Source: Otis tarda
Lineage: Eukaryota; Chordata; Aves; Otidiformes; Otididae
Direction of reading: 5' to 3'
NCBI GenBank assembly: GCA_026413225.1
Contig: CM048591.1
Location: forward strand, 74,426,052-74,490,051
Length of the DNA: 64,000 nt
Shown: positions 51,101-62,791 of the stretch, piece after piece
Position numbering within the stretch: the stretch's first letter is position 1
How the letters are laid out: every line of letters begins with the position of its first letter
Translations under genes and position numbers: made by a program
The notes under the pieces: generated by a model
Database searches by the model: none
Seen by the model: only the letters and a program-made list of their open reading frames with translations
Told to the model about the DNA's origin: nothing

Positions 51101-53477
51101 AGCAGAGAAGGGGATGCAGTCTGAAGAGGGTGGCTAGAGCAGGAAGCAGTACCGGAGCTGCACTGGCATCATAGTTACCTCAGCTCTGCTCCAGTTTTCT
51201 TCCTAGCTCAGCCACACCTGCCTCTCCCTAAAAAAGCTCAACGGAGACCTGGGGCGGTTGGCAAGGCTGTTGTCCATTCTGACTGGGAGAAATGGAGGTG
51301 GATGGCCAGAGAGCTGCTAGGAGTGGAATGGGGATGGAGCTCCACTACAATCCTCTCCCCAAGCCCTCTCAGCACTGCTCCAAGCCCAGACTCATCCCAG
51401 TGCCAGCCGTCACTTCTGGCCTCATCCTCGCCGGGCAGATCACCTTCAGCGTCATCGCCATCTGCTTTATGTTCCATGGGACACCGAGAAACACCAGTTC
51501 GGGTAACCGCAGCTATAAGGCTCATTCCCTTACCAGTAACATTGTAATTCTAGCAGAAAATTAACATTTTTATACAATTTCACGAGGTGAAAGTGAGATA
51601 ATGCTGTAGAATATTAACAATACCTGAAACAGAAGATTAATGCTTGACATGTAGCACCATACATTTTTAATTGCGTTTGCATTTATAGCAGATTCGATCT
51701 AGCCAAGACGACATTTTATGCCAATTCAGTCCTACTAGCGGCAGCCGGATGCTCAGTACTTCACATAGTCATGCTCTTACATCACATTTCATCATTTAAG
51801 GCAGTACTCCCGAACATAACGACATTTTATTAAGACAATGACATTATGGATTACACAGCAAAAATACCCTCGGTGCAAAGGCATCCCAGATCTACTTATT
51901 TTATTGTTAAACATCAGCCCCTCAAAAGAAGTCAGGCTGTTTATACTCTTTTAACAAAATCTGATGGTGATTTCTAACAAAGAGATACACTGCACCAACA
52001 GCCCTGCAGCTGATTCGGGGCAGAACAAAGCAAGACAAAAGAATCCCAGCGAAGAAAGTGAATCTATTTTGGGATCCCTACTTCTCCATTTGCTTTCTGG
52101 AGAGAGAATATCACAAGACAATATGTCGAAATCCTCCCGCAAACGATCAGCAACTTGGCGTCACTGCGTTTTATAACGATAAAAGCTGGCACTGCAGCAG
52201 TGCTCTGATCTCGGCATAACGATATCAACCTCAAAATTCCCAGAACCGACGAAATCGCGCGGATTTACACTCATTTTGGTCTTAAAATTCAAATTCCCGA
52301 AAGAAATTGTGAAAATAGTGCTTACCGGGGAAAGAAAAAAACCTGCTACGCCCAAGGGCACTGACTGTGACCCACTTCCGCGGCTTAAAATTCTTCATTT
52401 TTAATTACCGCGTGTTCGCTAGCCGCTTTAATGCTGAAAGAATCGGACGCGCCAGAAATAGAGCACATCCAGAAACACGCGGTAGGAGGAAGAAGGAAGG
52501 CAAGGGGGGAAAAAAAAGAGGCGGGAGGGGGAGGGGGGAGGGGGAAAGGAAGAAAGGGGGGGAAAAAAAGCCCGGGAAAAAAAAAAAAGGCGCCCAGCCC
52601 GCCCCGCTCGCCCAGCCCGAACTCGGCTAGCCACCGCCCCCGCGCCTTCCTGCCCTCCCTCGCCAGCTCCACGCACACGGCACCGCCTCCTCCCGCCGCC
52701 CCTTTCCTGCGCGGCTCCCTCGAGGGGAGCTTTTTTTTCCAGGTTTTTCTTTTTCCTTTTTTTTTTTTTTTTTCCAATTTTTACCGGGGGGATGCACGAT
52801 TTTCTCGGCGGCGCCGGGCTCTTCCTCCTCCTCCTCCTCCTCTAGGAAGAAGCCCCCTCCCGTGTCCACGACCTTGGGGGGAGCCCGCACCCGCACGCCG
52901 CCTGCAGAAGACAAACGAGACGCCGCGTTAGCGCCGCGGCAGCAGCCGCCGCCGGCAGGGGGCGCCCCCGCGCCCGCTCCCCCGCGGCGCGAGGCGGGGG
53001 GCCCCGGCGCGCGCGCGCGAGAGAGAGGCCCCCCCCTCCCCCACGTGGGGGGGGGGCCCTCGCTCGCCGCGGTTTCTCCCCCCCCCCCTTCCCCCCACCC
53101 CAACTCGCTCCCGCTCCCCCTCCCCGCTGCCCCCGCCGCCTCACGCCGAACGGCGGCGCGGCGCCCTTCCCTCCCCCCCCCCCTCTTCCCCCCGAAAAGA
53201 AAAACGGCGCGGGGAGCCGCCCGGCGAGGCCGGGCCCGTCCGCCGCCGCCGCCATCCGACCTGCGGCAGGGTAGGGCCGAGCCGCCAGCCGTGCCTGCCG
53301 CAGTGCCAGCGCCCGCTGCCGGTTCCGCTCGATCTTCGCCAGCGCCGCCGCCGAGAGAGGCGGCCGGTCGCCCGTCGCGGTCAAAGCCACCGTCTCCGTC
53401 TCCTTCTCCTTCTTCTCATCTTCTTCTTCTCCCTCCTCGTCCTCTGCTGGGGCCGGAGACGGTGCCGCACCCGCCAT
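46429..53477 (-). CDS. XPA: XPA, nucleotide excision repair damage-recognition scaffold (whole gene, 6 exons)
   Basis: Six exons on the minus strand join to 873 nt (290 codons plus stop): 53477-53261, 52901-52785, 50718-50613, 48977-48812, 48131-48014 and 46577-46429. All are GT-AG and the phases close. The product matches XPA: RPA32-binding and basic segment, TGGG ERCC1-binding motif, acidic run, C4 zinc finger, DNA-binding domain and conserved C-terminus ending [13 protein letters not shown] verifies bulky DNA lesions in the nucleus and positions RPA, TFIIH and ERCC1-XPF. It is longer than human XPA (273 residues) because of an N-terminal acidic insertion. The start ATG has a full Kozak context, GCCGCCATGG. 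The exon 1 donor GTCGGA is weak, but the phase and the conserved protein support it. The gene starts in a strong CpG island. Confidence 0.96.
47797..47940 (-). mobile_element. CR1 3' fragment in XPA intron 5
   Basis: Read on the plus strand it begins with a diverged 'cagactggaaaggacctca' block and continues 'gtctaaccctctgcccaaa', then 'cagctcttcaaaacctcca'. This is the reverse complement of the CR1 3' end, so the element points along the minus strand, in the sense of XPA. It is old and lacks the terminal octamer repeats. Confidence 0.65.
48812..50718 (-). CDS. XPA: XPA exons 3-4: C4 zinc finger and start of DNA-binding domain
   Basis: Exon 3 (50718-50613) carries C122-x2-C125-x17-C143-x2-C146, the exact spacing of the XPA zinc finger (CGDC ... 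CDNC). Exon 4 (48977-48812) continues [20 protein letters not shown] and [20 protein letters not shown], the DNA-contacting part of the domain. The exon 4 acceptor CCAG followed by AGATGCT is fixed by the split Arg codon AG/A. Confidence 0.96.
52503..52570. repeat. Polypurine tract with G-quadruplex potential in XPA intron 2
   Basis: The plus strand is almost all A and G. At 52523-52544 it has four or more G-runs of three or longer with single-base A spacers, which fits G-quadruplex and triplex formation. It lies on the template strand of XPA. Confidence 0.7.
52785..52901 (-). CDS. XPA: XPA exon 2: ERCC1-binding motif and poly-Glu run
   Basis: Residues about 73-111. [11 protein letters not shown] is the conserved motif that docks ERCC1 (the Gly triplet is intact). 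Eight Glu codons follow, mostly a GAG trinucleotide run at 52822-52843. The exon ends KIVHPP in phase 1 and the donor is GTAAAA. Confidence 0.93.
53261..53477 (-). CDS. XPA: XPA exon 1: acidic N-terminus and RPA32/NLS segment
   Basis: Residues 1-72. After [11 protein letters not shown] comes an acidic/Lys stretch (about residues 12-28, [15 protein letters not shown]) with no counterpart that I recall in mammalian XPA. Residues 48-67 ([20 protein letters not shown]) are the conserved helix that binds RPA32 and contains the basic nuclear localisation signal. Confidence 0.93.
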
Positions 53478-54300
53478 GGCGGCGGCGGAGCCGCGGAGCC
53501 CCGCGAATCCCCCCCGCTCCGGCAGCGGCGACTCGCCCTTCCCCTCGCCGAGCCGCCGCCGCACTGCGCCTGCGCAGAGAGAGAGGCGGGGGAGGGGGCG
53601 AAAGGGGCGAGGCCCCCGGCGCAGGCGCGTAGCCGCCGACTCGCCTCCCCGCCCCGCCGCCACGCGGGAGATGCTGGGAAATGGAGGGGGGAGGGGGCGC
53701 GCGGGGCTTGGCGGGGCGGGGGCCGCGGCCTGCGTGGCGGGCTGCCACGGGGGTGGGGGGCGCCCACCGGCCCGGGGGGAGCACGGCTGGAGGGGTGGGG
53801 CGCGGGTGGGCACCGCGGGGCTCTGCGAGTTCAGTCCGGCGGGGCGGGGTGGGGGAGGGGAGCCGATGACCCTGCGATTTCCGCGCCGGGCCGCGTGTGC
53901 CGTTTCGAGTGCTTTCTGCACCAACCGACGTGAGCAACCCTGTGGAAAAAAAAAAAAAAAAAAAAAAATCCACCTCCACCACCCCCCCCTGCGGCAGGAA
54001 TTCCTGAACAGCGTCACCCAGCACATACCCCTTTTGTCCGGGAAAGGCGGCCCGGGCCGCGCTTCCCTGCCCGACCGCCAGCATGCGGCGGCCTGGGGTG
54101 ATGTTACAACATGGACGCCGGGCGGGGAGCCCCGCTATCCCTCAGGGGAGCCCGGATCTCTCCCGAAAAAATGGACCATGCTGCTGCTCCGGGGGCAGCT
54201 GGGTACCCCAGCTGGGGTGGGGGGAGGGGGCAGCCTGGCATACCCCGTCTCGGCGGGCCAGCCCGAACGGTTTCCACCACGTTTTTCTTCCCTGTGAGCA

Positions 54301-56390
54301 GTACCCCGCCGGTACCGTGTCTGTCCTTCACGGCCCCGCGTGAACCAGACCCTGCCTGGCGTGGGGAGCCAGAGCCGTCTTACCAAAATCCCCAGTCACT
54401 ACTTTTAATGGTGGCGCGTGATCCGCACGCAAGAGCAAAGGCAGCATTAAATGGAGCCTGTAGCCCTTCCTTATTGATGAGAGACACGTAAATGGCTTTG
54501 TCATGCAAATGTGGCTCTAAGCCACTTTCATATAAAGCCAGCTTAATAGCGAATAGCCAGTCATCCTGGGCCTCTCCCTTCGCAGCCCCTGCCCTGTCCT
54601 TGAAGCAAGGGAAAGGGAGACGTCGGTATAGATGTTTGCTCCCTGCCTCCATACCGAATCGGTGTGACCTTACAGCACCGAAATAAGTCTTCCTCCCCGA
54701 AACGTCTCACTCTCCCGTGAAACTAAATTTAATTTCCTGCCAGCCCTTCCCTGCTGCCCTCAGAATCCAGCCCTACTGCCTCTCCGTTCCAGCCCTAACT
54801 ACCCACAGTAATTACCTGCAGAGACTGTTTTTCTGGCTGTGTCGAAAATCACTTTATTTCTTTTTAGTGTGTCGTCCGTGCTTGGTATTAACTTTCAACA
54901 ACAGCCAGCAGAGTGTGCTGTAAACGCTGTGAAAAGAATATCCTGCTTCTGGGAATTTTTTTTTTTTAAATATATATATTTTTAAAAGCAGATGAAGACA
55001 TTTTAAGTGGTTCCAATATTTGCATGAGCGGTAAGTAGTCCCTCCCATGAATTGAAATGCTTCTCCGGTCGCAGATCACGGCACCTCTTCCTTAAAAATT
55101 AATAACTGAGTCATACTAAACTGCCCGCTTCCAGCAGGATTGCTTTTCAGCGTTTGTACAAAGTTGGAAAAGTGCCACAACGAACATGTCGGAATACCTT
55201 TCGTAGTCAAAAAGAAGGGTCTGTAACCAGATATTTAATAGATGAAAATAACAAATTGTAATCCTGGCCTACAGGAAGCAGCTTGTGGAACGGTACGGTA
55301 CGAGCACACGTTTCTCCGACCTCATTACTCCCTCCGTTGGACTGACTGACAGTGGACTTACAAAGAGATGAATAAATATATTACAAGTGAGTAAAATAAA
55401 AGTAGTTTGAAGCAAAGTGTTTACTAGATGACTTGGAAATTGAATTGTTTGCTTGAAAAGGAAACACACTTGTGTTTAGATTCCTTATTTTGTTCTGATG
55501 TTGCTCTTTTCTGCCTTATTCTGTAGGAGTTGAAATTTAGGGAAGAGTGAACTTTTGATTTGTGCTTGGAGACTGACAAATAGTTCTATATCATTCACAA
55601 ACCAAAACTGCATTAAAGTGAAGTGAAGTTTGAGCCCCTGTGTAAGGGTTTTAAGAGCAGAAGGGCAATGTTATTATGCAACCAAACTGATATTAGGATT
55701 AAAGGAAATCGGAAGATATAAACAAAAGCAAATTCAGAGGCAAGGCAGTCAAACAAAATTGGCTGTGGGCCGCAACTGTGCATGCAGCGCAGCTAGTGCT
55801 TTATTAAGTGAAACTGATGTGGAAACATATACTAGAGGTTTTTTTCTTTTTCTCAGGATCAGTCTGCCTGGGCCATCACAGCAGAGTATTCTCCCCAGCT
55901 ATGCTTCCGACTGGAATGAATCAAATACAGTGCTCCTCATTTTCATGGTCATGCAAAGGTAATAAAATGAATAGTTATGCATTAGCACGGGGTTACAAAC
56001 TATCTCATATGCACTCCTCTGGTCGTGCGATAATACTCATGTTTAATATTAAACAGACATGACTTAACAAGTGGGCATGGGTTAATAAACATAATGGTAT
56101 CTGTACTTTAGATAGTTCTTCAGGTGCTCTACCACAAGTTATACTTGATATTGCTTGGCTGCTGGTAGCCATGTATTAAAAAGTAGCTATCATTAATTGG
56201 CAAGTGTAGACATGCATTATTTCATAGCCACAACGAACAGCATCAGTGAGTAGTTGAGTGCAGGGAAGCAGCTTAAGCAGGGCTTGACAACTCGTCACTC
56301 CCTTGGAGAAAAGAGTAAGCAGAAAGATGAGAGTGTTTGCTGACTATACAAAACTTTTTTAAGTTAGCAGGAGTGGGGGTCATATGTAAA
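54301..56390. other. Upstream of XPA, no gene recognised
   Basis: A nested hairpin with an octamer motif lies at 54493-54540. An AT-rich tract lies at about 54958-54985. Otherwise I see unique-looking sequence without coding signal. Confidence 0.5.
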
Positions 56391-56399
56391 GAATTGTGG

Positions 56400-57215
56400 G
56401 TGACTAGGCAGGAAAAAAGTAGATTAAATACAGGGTAGATAAATGTGAGATTATATATGTGCGGAAACCTATTCCTGGCTTTACATAAATGATAGCAATA
56501 TCTGAATTGGTTGCTGCCGCTCAGGAGTGAGAGTATGTAAGCATAAACACCAGCTTGGTGTTTGGAAAAGCAAGGCACATTTTAAGGAAAGGGACGGAGG
56601 ACAAAACAGGGAACGTATTTATGGCATTCCGCAAATCTGTGGTGAGCTCACACCATGAGCACTGTGCCCAGTTGTGTTTCCTGCTTCTCAGAAAGGAAAT
56701 ACTGCAACTGGAAAAGGATAACAAGGATTCTCAGCTGTCTGGCTTCGTGTCCCTTGAAAGGAACAATTGAGTAGGCTTGGAGTTTTCTCTGAAAATAGAT
56801 TACTTAGAGAGGATATGCCTGAGGCCTATCCTAAGTAACTTGGAGAGGGTGGATGGTAATAGACGTTTTGAGTACAAACCATCAGATTTGTGGTAGTGGA
56901 AGGTTGGCTCTAAACAAATGAGGAGATGGTTCTTCGTGCAGTGACAGGTGGATGTGTGCAGTGCCTTTCTGAATGATACAGTGGGTACAGGGTGTTTCTC
57001 TGGGGTGCAGGGGAGACTGGCCAAGTATTTGAAAGAGGGCTGTGTTAAGAGTCAGTGAACCCATCAGGCTCAGGAAATTGCCAGAGCTGAAAGCATTTGG
57101 AGGCTGTAGGAGCATTGCAGAAGACATATAGTATATTTGCTTTTGTTTTCCTCTTCCCTTGATGTTTGCCTGTGGCCTGTGGTGGAAACAGGATGTTGGA
57201 TTGAATGGGTTCTTC
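56400..57215 (+). mobile_element. Ancient LINE fragment of CR1/L3 type
   Basis: The order of blocks is that of an old CR1-clade 3' region: 'cactgtgcccagttgtgtttcctgcttctcagaaagga' near 56660-56700, 'ggatggttcttcgtgcagtgaca'-like text near 56925-56945, and 'ggtggaaacaggatgttggattgaatggg' near 57183-57211. The copy is heavily diverged and its boundaries are uncertain. Confidence 0.45.
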
Positions 57216-59361
57216 ATCCGGGGCAGTACACCTCTTCCTCTGTATTCATGGAGAATCATGCTGTAACTGATACTTAAATGTCTGGAGCCACATAATTGCA
57301 AGTAAGCCTGTATGGTGGGGTCTTTCAAACCAGAGTCAATGTTCATCTATACCAGGAATTACTTACAGAGGAGCTGCTGTGCTGTATATTTCCATTTTGC
57401 CTCATGATATACTTATTTCTCTGTGTCCATAAAGTCTTAATAGCAGTCTGCATACAGTTGCATTGCAATTGCATAGCTACAACAAACCATCTTTTTGTCC
57501 TCCCTAAGTAAAAATATTTGTTCCATGAGAAACAGATCTAATGAAGTATTGCTTTTCTATGGGCTTGTCTTTTGGAGGGACTAGATGTGCAGGAAAATCT
57601 CTTTACTGCTCTCCCTCTTCCTTTCTGTCTCCCTCTGTTTGACGGTTCAGATGGTAGCATCAATTCTAGCCACATTTGAATTCTGTAGCCAGCAACTGAC
57701 TGGCCAGTGCACACAAGCTGCTGCCTCTTAGGATGACTAAGAAATTGGATTTTTTCCAATGATTTCAAATGCTTTTATGGGAGAGAACAGGTCAATTGCA
57801 TCCGTAGGGATGTAAGGCAAAAAATAACATGCCATTTGCGATTATATTTCCATCAAGTTCTTAGTGTGATACGCCCATTTCTGTTGTTACCTTAAATAAA
57901 TAAATGGCAAAGTATTGCTGGCTTCTTGGTGAAAAAGAAGCATGTGAAAAGCGAATTAAAACGAAGGGAACTTGTTAAAACCAGAGAGTGCACCTGCTTG
58001 GATTTGTATGTTCTCTTTCTGAATTCACCTATACCATAGCTCATGGATCAGAGGTACGCAGTGAATCATCCTGTTGGACAGAACGGGACACGCAGAGTAA
58101 ATTAAGTTTGTCATCTCTCTGTGAGATTTTCTCATTTGCTCACTACCTGTAGGAGGGGATTTTCGTAGTAATGTGACCTGTCTTCATGCTCCATTTATCA
58201 TCTCCCAATTGATGTATATAATCTTGGTTGAACAGGTAGATAATGGAGGAAACACATAAAGTGTTGAATGCTTGAGCAACAGATCTGAAAAGAACAGGTA
58301 GGCAAGAATTGAAGTGCAAATGTTTGAAGACAAAAATTGGCATTCTTCCCTAACAGGAGATCTTAATGCAAGTTTGTTATTATTTTCTCATTATAGGAGA
58401 TGACAAAATGAAATTGCAATGTAAATCTCTTTTATTTGGTAGCATTGTACATGACTTTTCTGTTTTATTACTTTTACTGAATAGGTTTGCTTTTAATATC
58501 GATAGAAAACACTGGTTTCACATCTGTGAACAGGAGAATGTTGAGGCATGATGAAAAAATGCTGCTTTTTACTGTTTCAGAGATCACCACAAAGCTGACT
58601 GCACACTTTTGCTCTTGATTGACAATCCAGAAAGAGAAATCCTCTTTCACTATTTTACCAGGAAAATAATCTTTCTCTTCCATGCACATAAAGAATGGGA
58701 AACTGTGGCAAAACAACAAACATGTTCTGTAACTGCAGCATAGCAGCGTTAGACAATTTGATATTTTCAATACAAAGGAAATACTGTAGGAAAGTAGGAA
58801 ACTACGTATTTTTTCCTGAAACTAAGTTACTGAGAGGTTTTTCTTGCCCCACCAATGGCTGGTAGAGGAGATGCTATGGCAATGGATTTGAAGGCCTATC
58901 TCAACTGTCATGAAGTCGAACTCTTCACATTTCAGGGTCTTTTTCCAAGTATACAAGGCTTATCATCTATAGGGATATTTGCATATCACATTAAAGGAAT
59001 GTGTGTCTTGGCAGATTTTTTTCCCCCTCTCAGTGTTCCTATCTGGCCAGTTATTTAATCCATGCAAGAACCTTTCCTATAGCAACTTAGAAACATTAAG
59101 AAACTTTGCCTAATGCTTTCATGACTTCTTTCTTTCTATTAACAGGATCTCGGGCATTTCTGAGACAGAAAATCAGTACATCATCTATTATACTAATCTA
59201 CGAGACATGAGATTGAGCTGTATTGATGGTGAAAGGCTGAGCATTCTGGAGAAAGGTGTAAAATACTGGTCTTCCTGAAGTATTTAAGGACATTGAGAAT
59301 GTAAGTATTTAAAAAGAAATTCTTCAAATTTCAGATTTATATAATTCAATGTATTATACTC
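57216..59361. other. Intergenic, no gene recognised
   Basis: No open frame with recognisable motifs and no repeat that I can name. Confidence 0.5.
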
Positions 59362-59810
59362 TTTTTTTTTTTTTAAGCTGTAACATAAAGAGGTTTTATT
59401 TACAATTGCTTCCCAGTCAGCCTGACTTGTTCCTGTGTGCTGAGCAGCTGGAACAGAAAACCGTAAACCAGCTGACAAAGTCTGCTGTAGCAAGAAAATA
59501 ATGTCCCAGTTACCAGGATTTAAGGAAGATGTGTCTCTTCTGGTACTTGCAAATCTCTGTAAAACATTTTGGTGCCATTGTCCATACGTTTGATCAGATC
59601 TCTCTCTAGAATTTGGTTTCCTAATGTTATCCACACACATGTGATGAGAAGTTCATCTCACAGTGCTGGCCACATGCACCTCCAGGCCCCTGTCCTGCTC
59701 TTCACAACAGATGCCATCAGGAACTGTGGCCAGTTCAGTGCGTTGAAGCACAGGAAGAGAAGAAGGATGGGAATTGATCTTAGTGATTGAACTATGCATT
59801 TTAGGTTCAC
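59362..59810 (-). pseudogene. Possible retroposed mRNA 3' end
   Basis: On the minus strand AATAAA (59400-59395) is followed 20 nt later by a run of 13 A (59374-59362), the layout of a poly(A)-tailed copy. Upstream there is an open stretch of about 118 codons without a recognised product. The parent gene and the 5' limit are unknown, and no target-site duplication was found. It could equally be a real 3' end of an unannotated transcript next to a genomic A-run. Confidence 0.3.
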
Positions 59811-61675
59811 ATCAACCTATCTGTGAGAGAAATACAGAGAAAACATATGGCTTAAGCCTCCTAGGAATGCAGGACCAGTGGGAGGTGCTTCTGAGCGACT
59901 ATGCCATCCACAGTGTTTGAATAGTGAACATAATCTGAATGTATCCTCTCAGCATGACCAGATTTCTGGTCAGGGTCTTTCCTTGCTACCTGGATTCCTT
60001 CAGTTAGCTGATTTTTGTATGTAAGGGGAAAAAATGGCTTTGCCTGGCCAGAAAGAGTAGCAGTGACTATAGTAATTTAACATTCAACATTAATGGATTT
60101 CTCTCTTGGAACAGGGGAAAATTAGTTCCGAAGGTTTTAATACCCCTGATTTATTTGGAACTGTTCATGAGTGAAGGAAAATTAAAAGATTTCCTGATGT
60201 CCTTAATTCCTTTCTTACAGGTTTGAGACATATGCTACATTCCTGTATTACTTCCCCTTCATCCCAGTGTTCCTGGTTCATCTGTTCAAAGCAGACTCTT
60301 GCATAGCAGCAGCAAGGTAGAGCCGGATCCTCCCATTTATTTTTGAGATTGGTTTGCTGTCTTTCAGAATTGTTTTTCTTTGTGGTACAGGTATGTTGAG
60401 CTTTGTCATTTGCTGGAACGCTTTTTCTGAAGAGCGTATTATGTCCAGTTATTCCCTAGAGCTTGGGAAGTAGCTTGTGAAGAAAAATAAAAAAGAGGGG
60501 GAAAAACATAATTTGTTCTCCTCCTGAACAGATTTGGGATCTAGTAGTGATCTAGTGACATGGCACTTTTGTTGCAGGAGACTGCACTTCCTTGGTTTTC
60601 GCTCAGCCAGAGTTTTAATTACAACAGAGGTCAGAGGCTCCCTGTTTTCAGCATCCTCTCTGAATTTGGAAGTAGTGAAATGGTTCACCATGGAGTGAAA
60701 GCATCCTCACCTCTGTCTAGCATCTGGCTGTTTCCTGCTTGGAGACCTAACACATGCTGCCGCCAGCCACTGCAGCCGATGCCCCACTGGTGCAGTGCCA
60801 TGCCAGGAGGGATGTGTTACTTTTTCATTAGTCTGGATGTGCTCTGTCTCTCTAAGGTGTGTCAGCATGGTTAGTGTTAAACTCAACCAGCTTGGATTTT
60901 GATCTGTCACATTTTTTCACTTCTTGTTTTTCCAGTTTTTGGGCTTTTTGTGTTGCTTTTTTTTTTTGACCTCAGATTCGCAGGAAGTTCTGAACCTTGC
61001 ACATTTTCCTAGGTTATGTTTGAGGTATTTTTATGAGTTTCAGCTCTTTTATTTTTTTTCCCTGGCTTTTCTGAGAAAGCAAAAAAAATAAAGTTGGTGA
61101 AGTCCCAGCAACATCTCATGGATTTCTTAACTCTTACCTTGCTGTCTACCAAAGTCTGGAAGTGCCTGTACAAATCACCTCAAACATCCATGGACTTGGA
61201 GCATCTTTCTGCACTAGCCACCCCATCTATTCTCTGAGAAATATATTTTATCATGGTATATTCAAAAGCACTGGAATGCTTTATCCTAGTTTCTTTATTT
61301 TTCTGAGTCTGTCCCTCCTGGTGTCCATAGGAATGGTCTTCTGGAACATTTTAGTGCTGTGACGTACAACTTCAGTTTCTGCCCTAATACCCTGATGCTG
61401 CTTTCCTTTTTTCTTTCATCATTTCATGAATTCACTTGAAGCTGTGAAGCTTGCTTTCTTGCCACCACTTATCTTTCCCAAAGTGATTGCTGAGAATTGC
61501 ACACTGCAGTAAACTTCTGTACAATATAAAATCATCTTAACTTCAGCAGAAACCTGGTCTCAAAGTTCTTCACACAGGACATCAATTCTCTTGACTTGTA
61601 TGATTACCTGGCAGATCCCAGAGGACCCACCTAGTAATTAGTATGCTTTCATCATAGCAGATAACAAGAACTTCG
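59811..61675. other. Intergenic, no gene recognised
   Basis: I see only T-rich tracts and short frames, nothing that supports a gene. Confidence 0.5.
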
Positions 61676-61679
61676 CTTA

Positions 61680-61888
61680 CTAACTTTTTACAATGAGGAT
61701 GTTGAAACACTGGAATAGATTGCCCAGAGAGGTGGTGGATGCCCCATCCCAAGGCCGGGCTGGACAGGGCTCTGAGCAACCAGATCTGGTTGGAGATGTC
61801 CCTGCTCCTTGCAGGGGAGTTGGACGAGATGGCCTTTAAAGGTCCCTTCCAAGCCAAACCATTTTGTGATTCTATGATTCTATGAACT
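61680..61888 (+). mobile_element. CR1 LINE 3' end
   Basis: About 205 bp, starting ACTTTTTACAATGAGGATG and ending GTGATTCTATGATTCTATGA, the canonical CR1 3' terminus. It aligns by eye to the last part of the CR1 at 10330-11547, with a short deletion after GCCCCATCCC. It is severely 5'-truncated. Confidence 0.9.
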
Positions 61889-62198
61889 TAATCATCCAAT
61901 ATAATGATTAAATGAAGACCAGTGTGATACTCATATGATGCAGCAAATTCTTGTGCTGTGGTACATTTCCAGTGTTTGGAAATTAAATGGAGACAAAGCA
62001 TGCTTGCTGGCTACTTAGCATTCAAGCTATTCTTCCTTATCTTTTGCTTCTGGAAAGACTCAATCCACCTGTCCCTTACCTTTCACAGTTTCTGATGCTG
62101 TAACTCCTACTCAGTCTAGCTAAAGCTAACTTGACTGAAGCTGCCGTAAATTACCCACACATTCCAACCTAGTACTTACGTTCTGATTCTGTTTTTTG

Positions 62199-62258
62199 TG
62201 TTCGGTGATTATCAAATACTAATTTTTATGTTCAGTGATTATCAAATACTAATTTCTA
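62199..62258. repeat. 30-bp tandem duplication, two copies
   Basis: Each unit contains GTGATTATCAAATACTAATTT. The copies differ at about two positions (TTCGG/TTCAG and TTTTTA/TTTCTA). Confidence 0.9.
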
Positions 62259-62791
62259 TACTACCTTATAGAAAATTCTGTACTTATGCATCTTTAAAAT
62301 TTATGGTTAAATGGGAAGTCTACATGTTCCATGATTGCTTCAGAGAACTGTAATGGATCTGTAGAGATCAGTAAATCAACACTTGCTTTTACAGTAGCCA
62401 CATTGCTTTCTTCGCAACAGATAATCTTTATACAGCTGTACGTTAATTCCATTCCCTGTTATAATTTCTACAAAGGTCTCTGGTATGGAGACCAAACTTA
62501 CTGCTCTGTCATTTTTTCTGTATCCTTTCTGAGGGTTTTCTTGACAATTTTGAAAATTGCAAATAAAAGAATTATTTTGCCCTAAGTTACGGAAAATATT
62601 AAAATATTTTTATTAAATGCATAGCATTTTTTTGGGAAATAAACAAGATAAAACCTTGAAGTTGTGTCTGTTGGACTGATATAGCAGTGTATTCACGTCC
62701 TTATTTTGATAGATTTTCTGGGTCTCTGGATAAGGAAGCAGACACACTAATGGCTTTCTTTAAGAGGTTTAATTAATATCCGTGGTAATGA

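Larger units (their letters stand above)
52380..54300. promoter_or_regulatory. XPA: XPA CpG-island promoter region
   Basis: About 1.9 kb of very high GC and many CpGs around XPA exons 1-2 and upstream. Upstream of the start lie two NRF1-like sites, TGCGCCTGCGCA at 53565-53576 and GCGCAGGCGCG at 53619-53629. An E-box CACGTG flanked by C and G runs lies in intron 1 at 53042-53047. A 23-base poly(A) tract lies at 53946-53968. I see no TATA box. The many long frames here reflect high GC and are not genes. Confidence 0.8.

Noticed and set aside
52842-54297. Several long frames of 200-400 codons in the XPA CpG island
   Set aside because: Low-complexity Pro/Arg/Gly/Ala translations in GC-rich DNA. 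Only residues from the ATG at 53477 to the donor at 53261 are XPA.
59143-59278. Open stretch after CTATTAACAG that reads as a short terminal exon
   Set aside because: A good acceptor and 44 open codons, but no upstream partner exon and no recognisable protein; chance is the simpler explanation.
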